Part shown: piece after piece, positions 5,478-6,142 of the stretch
Layout: each line of letters begins with the position of its first letter
How positions within the stretch are numbered: the stretch's first letter is position 1
Assembly (NCBI GenBank): GCA_030670715.1
Contig: DAOVBC010000153.1
Span: 1-6,142, forward strand
DNA from: Deltaproteobacteria bacterium
GTDB lineage: Bacteria; Desulfobacterota; Desulfobacteria; Desulfobacterales; SG8-13
Direction: 5' to 3'
Length of the DNA stretch: 6,142 nt
Made by a program: the position numbers and the translations under genes
The notes under the pieces: model-generated
Told to the model about the DNA's origin: nothing
Databases searched by the model: none
What the model saw: only the letters and a program-made list of their open reading frames with translations

Positions 5478-6142
5478 ATGGCTTCTTCCCTGAAACTACT
5501 GACAAAACTTCAGCATGCGATTATCTTTATTACGATCACTTTCCTGGGAGTGGCAGCCTATGGCATCGGCGTTCCGTTTCTCGACCTGATGGAACTGAAG
5601 ACCATCGACTTGCGGTTTCAGTCCAGGACAAAAATTGCCCCGGAATCTGAAGTGATTCTTGCCGTCATCGATGAAAAAAGCATTGCCCGGGAAGGGAAAT
5701 GGATCTGGCCCAGATCGAAATTTGTCGAATTGATCAACAAACTCTCCGAAGCAGGAGCAAAAGTTATTACATTTGATATCGGCTTTCTCGAGCCGGACAA
5801 CAGGCAGGTGGTCACGGCCATTGAAAACATTCAGCGGGGTATCGATCAATTCGGCTATCGAAATCGGAACGTCGATGAGCTTTTGGAAAAACTCAAGGCC
5901 GAATCGGACTATGACCTGCGCCTGGCTGATGCCATTAAAAACTCAAAGGCCCGGGTGGTTCTCGGATATTTTTTCCAGATGAACCAGGCCAACGCACCGG
6001 CACTTAAAGAAAAAGAACTTCGGCAGCACCAGAAAAATATCAGACATTCCAAATACAATCTTGAACGGTATTCATCGGCGGAAGCCCGCAATATCGCGCT
6101 GCCTGAACCGGCCTATCCCCAGTCAAATATCAAGGACATATC
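5478..6142 (+). CDS. CHASE2-domain membrane sensor protein (3' end outside window)
   Basis: The frame is open from ATG 5478 to the window end (221 codons), with an in-frame TAA at 5457-5459 just upstream, so this is the first possible start. The Shine-Dalgarno is poor (only GAG abutting the ATG), which is odd next to a strong promoter. A membrane segment lies at about residues 14-35, followed by ELKTIDLRFQSR (39-50), VILAVIDEKSI (59-69), WIWPR (75-79) and GAKVITFDIGFLEPD (93-107), all typical of CHASE2, an extracytoplasmic sensory domain. A basic and polar stretch (about 185-205) lies within the domain. CHASE2 proteins usually continue with further membrane helices and an output module such as an adenylate/guanylate cyclase, kinase or GGDEF domain. 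Cyclase is my first guess from the style of relatives, but the output is not in the window. It is divergent from the surface-protein gene. Confidence 0.85.
   Translation, partial: MASSLKLLTKLQHAIIFITITFLGVAAYGIGVPFLDLMELKTIDLRFQSRTKIAPESEVILAVIDEKSIAREGKWIWPRSKFVELINKLSEAGAKVITFDIGFLEPDNRQVVTAIENIQRGIDQFGYRNRNVDELLEKLKAESDYDLRLADAIKNSKARVVLGYFFQMNQANAPALKEKELRQHQKNIRHSKYNLERYSSAEARNIALPEPAYPQSNIKDI

Noticed and set aside
5496..5849. 117-residue minus-strand reading frame
   Set aside because: It is opposite the CHASE2 coding sequence, whose plus-strand translation shows the conserved motifs.

Overview
The window is about 6.1 kb of bacterial chromosome. Four protein-coding genes are visible, two of them cut by the window edges. 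Protein style suggests a sulfate-reducer-like Desulfobacterota (Desulfobacterales) genome: a PUFA/polyketide-type dehydratase, a CHASE2 sensor, and a secreted protein with fibronectin-like, thrombospondin-type-3 and choice-of-anchor-U-like modules. The taxonomic call is inference from recognised protein families; no marker gene is present.

Left part (1-2950, + strand): the C-terminal end of a large polyketide/PUFA synthase-like protein, consisting of its product-template-like dehydratase domain (1-846). After a 103-nt gap comes a complete class A penicillin-binding protein of the PBP1A type (950-2950). It is a bifunctional peptidoglycan glycosyltransferase/transpeptidase with all catalytic motifs intact. 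The gap holds a bulged GC-rich hairpin.

Middle (2951-3255): a gene-free stretch dense in secondary structure. It contains a short perfect hairpin just after the PBP stop, a 125-bp imperfect inverted repeat built from iterated CTAAAGTG-like units (a MITE/REP-like intergenic element), a second small hairpin, and a strong terminator usable on both strands.

Right-centre (3256-5052, - strand): a secreted, probably surface-anchored modular protein. In order it has a signal peptide, a fibronectin III domain, six 23-residue calcium-binding TSP3-like repeats, a second FN3-like domain, a choice-of-anchor-U-like domain, and a C-terminal hydrophobic segment followed by arginines. It is preceded by a well-spaced Shine-Dalgarno and a near-consensus sigma-54 (-24/-12) promoter.

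Right edge (5053-6142): a 425-nt divergent intergenic region separates the surface protein from the start of a CHASE2-domain membrane sensor (5478 to the end, truncated). The CHASE2 gene has a near-consensus sigma-70 promoter. Between the two promoters lie several copies of an AATTACC heptamer in both orientations, plus two short palindromes that could bind regulators. The most interesting points are the sigma-54 control of a surface protein with an unusual C-terminal sorting-like tail, the iterated inverted repeat, and the heptamer cluster. No wholly new system is demonstrable from this window alone.
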